A stretch of DNA of 64,000 nucleotides from MGBC124762 sp048201935. Its GTDB lineage: Bacteria; Bacillota; Clostridia; Oscillospirales; Oscillospiraceae. Positions 63,601 to 64,000 of this stretch are shown one piece after another. The notes under the pieces were generated by a model. It was given only the letters and a program-made list of their open reading frames with translations, was not told where the DNA came from and did not search any database. The translations under genes and the position numbers were made by a program. The stretch is taken from the NCBI GenBank assembly GCA_048201935.1, contig DBFBGR010000004.1, positions 124,001 to 188,000 of the forward strand, in the 5' to 3' direction. Numbering within the stretch: position 1 is the stretch's first letter; every line of letters begins with the position of its first letter.

Positions 63601-64000
63601 GCGCCACCAAGGTCCAGGACTACGACGCGGTCTACGACTTCGTCTACCGCTCCCGGAAGTGGAGCGACGTGAAGACCGAGCCCGTGGAGCCCGCCGCCGG
63701 GCCCGACCCGGCCTATACCGCCGCCATGGCGCAGTGGGCCATCTCGGTCTACAACCCCGACAGCGCCGCCTACCGCTGCGACCTGGACGGCGACCGCCGC
63801 TTGACGGTGGTGGACCTGAACATCGTCAACACCCGCTTCAACTATAACCGCACCGCCGAGGACTACCACTGGTACTACCAGAACGGCTCCAACGCCTGGC
63901 AGAGCAGGCTGCCCTTCGGCATGGGTCCCCGGGACGATACTACCTACGATGCCCTCTTTGCCCTACGGAGCATCGGCGAGGGTGAGATCTTCACCGATCC
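48612..64000 (+). CDS. Giant secreted Met-Pro-motif repeat protein with dockerin, at least 5,129 residues (3' end outside window)
   Basis: The ATG at 48612 follows a ribosome site and starts a signal peptide (MKQKWNRLLASLLCAVLL, cleavage probably after PRASA). The frame is open to the window end. After a cohesin-like N-terminal domain (about 49015-49860) come more than 20 beta modules, most ending in F-x-MP-x-x-D-V-x-V-x-V-x-F, as in divergent InlB B-repeats. One helical block interrupts them at about 51240-51700. From 62320 the repeats stop; a unique region leads to a PG/PAGQ-type beta segment and two F-hands (63582 and 63780). No SLH, LPXTG or enzyme motif is visible so far, but the C-terminus is missing. 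An extracellular structural or adhesive role is inferred. Third gene of the operon. Confidence 0.93.
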   Translation, partial: MKQKWNRLLASLLCAVLLCSDLSGLMPRASAAPDPAAATVVTDTGDQDDFRNESNGRPNLFVDFLGDNNNYIYTQGGANAGLTPRNPTNLNNISVPAPYDQSGYTNPTGPGNDQAGAWFQYKHHPDCDDGNLNKTVFWVGLGVDRTQLLELVRDGTGLSSLEAGFYYDSTIIEPYIDYSLLGSGVTAATATEAQKREAYQRTIQKANIANAKYPANTQWSSDYQILRALPGVEPPETDEVTREELETATMNDIMNNTLYTTAGQSQWKMTYVSLELKDVENAAADRRLAGVYKGIDGLDKGVDDEGNEAPILPASAQGDQYIVDGDASSGYDYNYLLLIPFRLKNYGSVDWTPLRLVRDATHFSIGGGTWGVDDYGAWERTTTRNGAVAGSAGDANTLSVEAHPDRDLKLLTRFAGDLNLFSTGRTAEYEYDALLRIIGDGGSLNHAKLTVKGDPAVWPVWADTNGDVIGGLQSGQGMHLDVHTQDNYVATVTVTYIQDDGNGAEELVYHQYTQTASGAHDNSYEFVMPAFVPVGARRVTVTVAFTYKAGDDALIYLTEVPQPGDADHAVGNETTIRTSLDSAYDPTTATETINSYSPTTDHPNYSHPGIDHPKTPVANAKKDQYVEIEVETHADYAAVVQIYDFKAQSFLTGGLTIDAVGASGVTPDLTDIDNPAHLADPTDPAHPAKIPSGRITLPQGGTIRLRMGSQDLDVIVTYEKGSRRQATLEVYNTNGAATNFDLNTAQLVYDLYDALNQPSKAYSAVTYHDYDTTAAVNPDDHRAIHPTKGGDKLPWVSASQGSLSGSLGGDTGRAGKVWDPMTLPTAQQELLGGKSVMALLASAAQKSDFRDAINGMDLAGVQVIPGLTGLRKNPGKELYGDPDVAAALDVDIDKPTVIDALWELRQAIDADTTTGGLKDTYLKEVKKAADNSVAYTYYDLTPAQLQAYLLEIFDAAQVKAANDLAYRIAQRRYLTILSEYNAVKDIPAYAGMAELKAPAVNLSTTVTNGVREYQGDDYKNTYLAQYDTYLDDYEAYLRALEANAGTGGSGAPTAPTSYPGPTAPNMKTISLKTDTAAVAAVAAYGWKPAAVPTQVPTGQQGNTIETRSGRTVYIALEADSAYELDTANTDIFQRGPGPNHATGARIAAANPVPVPGYQNVYAFTMPDQDCVVRVAYKLRGTRQLNITYKGAAGLDDNEAIVEAYSVADPPAVTPKLNIITNKGYTTTTLPSGGSYDAFNDVYVTDPVKDAFKGSTVTIRAKAAEGYEVKSVEAKNSDDTVITVTKRPADDPADGDVYTFIIPEGREDDVNLVITYGPEVDETFTATIQSTTEGAIDGTNKATWYVQNSGVVTTPTVISNVRPTTHLIGHVTVAPGYYIKSVTAWGASGNYPYTITGNGYNNGFGTSLTGANVPIEIFVDMPHEDLVVDVVFAKGPPEPAPDNTLTLIVKDDDNTEVDPSKAAANWARAKVFDQRPTGISTIVPEQDLPTVGALPGDQLGKNADHGAGTLTDRKYVETGKWVLVDFSAAVVMKKDTSPGAPAGAEVVDTEKSYYVSSVTVGPDHLGVALVWEGSSAVSFYMPAGSTAVTVEFSKYPANGRLPDYVLTVRETYTDLNPGAATPPNTDQYSYITSARSATIGLWSTIPEGGTNVPGRALDWNTNPELVPPRDEKNGTGAATAGEKVTMTFDVDIGDGTAANPGWYYQSVVLISNGAGTRLSDNVTEKSRATKVIAGKTTTVVTYQVEFYMPASPAEFVVNYRKGPKPTTPDYAFTLIIDDPHNVMDDATKLWDENSVSASFQDPTGAAGTHSALDVGHNKASMSAVQHIHADDIVTLKTTIANGYYLEYMIVNPAGLKLIPVWSDANTASFTMPKEGVAVVARVVKGTPQQYTANLILRYDGVLPTGKTIHDVGRGTFVLPDEANPGGTLGSLDDYAKKAIYSTVQLPGTDIPYDLYAFDGYYIDRVTVEPAILGVTGTLSGSCGYQDGDVIMPHASINVNVWFKKGWPDEIPYDLTIKVHDSSLDPAKTPNANDNNYAALRTVAGRAPAPVVASGDKTPVFGGQTKLVDGTDYILDRDTVILDIHTMPGFHVDSSNIKITDTLGDPVAWWYVPGGVAFTQPPRSVVADITFKQGEPDKKYTATLHLGPGMVTGDHSAEADIINDYVLLSAQTGNTHATTTSQAAGTTAPPAAVNTDTAVITDLYHSDALDLSVRPGAGRHITSAYAVSRATGAVIPIYGYDAAGDLSAIAVQYVPGKAGVPADNSTTPPTPAVPGTATKGAFAMPESDVDVYVNYADGTISATDMVVKLVVSGPNGAGSATADITEPAPSTGQSMSVAAPGVDTRFTAQGNQAVVTFDPAAGYGIAKLEVTNNSTGAPVPYDWISVLQDPPVVDNTDGNGNPQDNTDLWPGVAPAPGVTHPTYKPNPDKQIKLIVPSGGVTIHVTYATESTEPFKAQVVVNDPLAGDPNSRNDAGFPKDVAGQKVLERLKYATPGQWIDLDITVHPGYRIEYVKVVPQSFGIVPGLPIGTDMGSGVTYYLHDQSTGFTMPSGDVTVYVKFVADGVDTKNVTLAVVGAPTGNTANHATITSPASGTKGPVYVQGKPQSVSARPKVDWVDVDYQWDVATSAVASITVQTAADGTNVPFTQVVDPATGQGKLTFPMVSDDVIVTITYKDDPTPVGQEIVLHVIDKDRDATKAILLDNDNYGRLQYAGNAAIGAGPDDTGKVGLTQALADAGTFAVTETIHVPAGQSVDVTACSNLTDPNGPVYIESAYVLFEQNGQMVHFNLTPDSLLGGAGPGYSGLHDPTTDPQSFVVHPGRNDVYVTLTRKAPKADEHAAVLMLRSPASDTQSEAGIHADQSVTAWNDADPLRRDKVRVNDPADSHAYVTATDGEKITISVEPATGYVIDYVQITPLGFPLDTDPVYHFDRTGNTITFDMPHVNVAVTVYLKRGSDTNFKATLHYIQDPACLGPGKQAPQVEDYAKLSWTPIGEPTESIWADAKPTGNPGGSNQPWSDVSSMIVKEGSTVTLDVTLDTNPTTGKSDVILAAFVVWKDRGSIVTLTPSYPAGLSVLTGLEGVTESASGAPDFDNSLADATGSFKMPMGDVEVYVVVTTDPPTDPWHTVALVATDHSPTGNNSGLNEGDLWNHKDVTDKRVAKSDNVPTIAWVTVTETETISVLPRAAAGYRFDDPAVMTGNDGITQNLTTPYTNFLYEVTSILCNQVIRIDFESGDDLTLTVEIEDPDNPGDGTVEQVVTADPAGTTPPTLRLTSTSVAGSYQIMKGVTAGGDVKLTAKPYKDAQREYSAYATLYYIDGTSENVPLTDADNDGVWEGSFPMPANNARVVITFYDGYTGTLTLVNRISGDATGQAAMTEDKRGLPPLAVHSLRTSDSFQSLPNATKLDAYVTSSMTGRTVKGLLTRNGLTTILPATHTGIVGDPDHFYHTIDRADAEITLILDSPTEHPDSYLAAVDWVNLPAGTAHPEIEDKTSSQLRGSDKTWTTATRNDTVEVTLNVPYGYKATVRADGTDVTLSAAGPFYGPAAPGTPNVQTVTFPMPARDVQITVTYAKTIFDLTLRVIDTTAAPTANTTSVTPAAADVVGALTSLTASGQTTQVRHGGNVAVSAAPSTGATAPAKDPHIVAVYYQTASGTTHWLEPTALAAGTPSSKSFTMPEDDVVVTVIYDDDHAGKPEDDYYIATVVVDDPTNHPGNKAVSIVNIPAAGLPSGSPNWAAGHPGSGMKVSYEVADGYHVTATAKRADTNADLPVLQLGSTANGTASATMPAANIVITLTYEKGEPPKEPNNVALQLLGHKAQAANEAATSNFTDPTQLSGLATTGVTPNFAPHAPAYTHNTDPVETVKSAAKLGDDLRTLAGSASGSQVVRMTVAVRKVTYDTDGVTVLSVAETPEVDLLVSKYADSATSRAPAPITHGPDEEIVIRVYYGNIYKAIFHLVGEDATDGHTATDTVPYTSAYNVSDTAISKPIQDHLDRFEGYQGDGAEDIQTTATAGPGRRVVDVVWESDLTGAASATFNGARPTDGSGRYDFTMPEADVDFYAFFEKEPDDPDDRAYVAKVAFAKDSQHLDDSDNAVSIKNLTNDKALGGKYWTEARDQDSVEVTVKVAAGFQAEIITTKIDDDTKLGDLPDIYDGTNTRKPLTTDDYQYYISRTQFIYNLPAGKEATFTMPKDTDATVTVKFTKGYDLTMRLRDRTRFVNADPTNVKASNVAVSTTGYGSITNTASNPGDGSAVTVTASKSVPTASAARMFSGMVNALMGQSVSLLAANPYAPGTNDPDTLYDLPGNLKVTTAVTLDTLLGTNEDVTARLFRTTPFTGTQLMAVNTKRDSANPASLEMMMGYEDTLGTTELTNSNELYAAVQTEGERDIEGNVAKPIYDYTNWDVDNKKTTQTTLNGTKTDVEKGGNTVDLSITIQKGYVARVKVRRDDQAYLDNPNDPTKWNYLDGFRYHFASDYQYDDAGTLTWGHDDLVSDPGDGVKGERELGVTEVVLRPDDKFRPQSTFPGSVCGVQHFRFTMPQDAAETGAAGTDGYVMADTVDNVTVIVTFEKISTMPQPFDPRNVNKTVRGVAYDHQPGFLEEGFIYGENRGAYAIVEIPTLAMDEESVGKHLYDTDNYDEPASGKPEDKKSALDVQRFTFAIRTVSATGAVSYERLEPGVDVELMPWREDELVDPADPYNYYVGKDQGMWSSDDSRYWETNPKDKGVDHDFVGSKFKLYPTEPDPKTGKRTAGAQALYEMLNDQGSLETYTEGTATKYRTRLVVRAEDAASMSEYTEVWIRPWFALGVKVNSYGPTHPVEGKLYRLMTQDELDVASGYKDKAGTILDPAASVTLDPDDFQHYKWDEDAEPTLEDSIVLEGVGSGKWLQILRMRSSELLGGFDSSYDPREQVSDPAKPDDRTLLDNVPAGQNLVYALEIEKISNLTYTRVKLDLDPHSADYAAPNAPLTDYYEETGGKPDYTTRTFMLQDTVQLIAGDVDQNGATKVQDYDAVYDFVYRSRKWSDVKTEPVEPAAGPDPAYTAAMAQWAISVYNPDSAAYRCDLDGDRRLTVVDLNIVNTRFNYNRTAEDYHWYYQNGSNAWQSRLPFGMGPRDDTTYDALFALRSIGEGEIFTD
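49015..49860 (+). other. N-terminal cohesin-like domain
   Basis: VFWVGLGVDRTQLLEL, LEAGFYYDSTIIEPY and YLLLIPFRLKNYGS with LRLVRD follow the same order as the domain at 40255-41035 in the upstream SLH gene. The Y-(D)-S core and alternating strands suggest a cohesin-type beta sandwich with a helical insertion between (EELETATMNDIMNN). Confidence 0.5.
50180..62320 (+). repeat. Tandem modules ending in F-x-MP-x-x-D-V-x-V-x-V (protein-level repeats)
   Basis: The closing motif or a variant appears near 50180, 52096, 52505, 52860, 53340, 53840, 54210, 54570, 54955, 55445, 55905, 56245, 56585, 57415, 57907, 58615, 59275, 59622, 59953, 60750, 61160 and 62202. Clear copies are FTMPSGDVTVYVKF, FDMPHVNVAVTVYL, FTMPEDDVVVTVIY and FTMPKDTDATVTVKF. 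Spacing varies from about 115 to more than 400 residues. The motif ends modules of the divergent InlB B-repeat class (PF18998-like). Copies are diverged, with no long identical DNA repeats seen. Confidence 0.72.
51240..51700 (+). other. Helical block inside the beta-repeat protein
   Basis: About 150 residues with helix-type composition (VIDALWELRQAIDADT, AYLLEIFDAAQVKAANDLAY, RIAQRRYLTILSEYN), followed by a Tyr-rich stretch and a Gly/Pro/Thr linker near 51740-51800. No Met-Pro motif falls here. It could be a FIVAR-like or other three-helix unit; the family is not recognised. Confidence 0.5.
63582..63845 (+). other. Spaced dockerin-type F-hand pair
   Basis: The first hand is GDVDQNGATKVQDYDAVYDF (63582): Asp, Asp and Asn at loop positions 1, 3 and 5, and Asp at 12. 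The second is CDLDGDRRLTVVDLNIVNTR (63777). Starts are 65 residues apart, close to the 67 in the protein encoded at 31790. About 50 more residues follow before the window ends. Confidence 0.78.

Noticed and set aside
3..64000. Cellulosome or other enzyme cluster
   Set aside because: Dockerin and cohesin-like motifs suggest it, but I found no glycoside hydrolase, protease or other catalytic motif in any of the four proteins.

Overview
This window is almost entirely coding on the + strand. It holds four consecutive genes for very large secreted or surface proteins, two of them cut by the window edges. No tRNA, rRNA, CRISPR array, transposase or metabolic gene is visible. DNA is GC-rich with a strong preference for G or C at the third codon position. 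The SLH cell-wall anchor, dockerin-type calcium repeats, AGGAGG-type ribosome sites and a consensus sigma-A promoter point to a Gram-positive (Bacillota) host. A GC-rich gut Clostridium relative of the Oscillospiraceae kind (Flavonifractor/Oscillibacter-like) is my best inference; nothing in the window proves the taxon.

Layout: (1) 3-31496, the C-terminal 10,497 residues of a protein that starts upstream, built mostly of about 50 diverged cadherin-like beta-sandwich modules and ending in calcium-binding dockerin-type loops. (2) 31497-31789, a strong intrinsic terminator, then a consensus promoter and a leader. (3) 31790-37903, a 2,037-residue secreted protein with an N-terminal cohesin-like region and a C-terminal spaced dockerin. 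(4) 37998-48545, a 3,515-residue secreted protein with an internal dockerin-like site, a cohesin-like domain, MBG/YDG-type Ig-like modules, a Big_2 domain and C-terminal SLH repeats; it is the only protein here with a visible cell-wall anchor. (5) 48612-64000 and beyond, at least 5,129 residues, with a signal peptide, an N-terminal domain related to the cohesin-like domain of the SLH protein, more than 20 tandem modules ending in a Met-Pro motif, and a spaced dockerin pair near the window end.

Genes 2-4 have short gaps (94 and 66 bp) and no convincing terminator between them, so they probably form one operon of more than 32 kb driven by the promoter at 31646-31674. All four proteins share a cassette of a PG-x-Y beta segment followed by a dockerin-type F-hand, and three carry cohesin-like domains. 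No catalytic domain was recognised. My working hypothesis is a non-enzymatic surface assembly: the SLH protein is the wall anchor and the giant fibres attach through calcium-dependent cohesin/dockerin-like contacts. The domain assignments rest on motifs read by eye; the assembly is inference.
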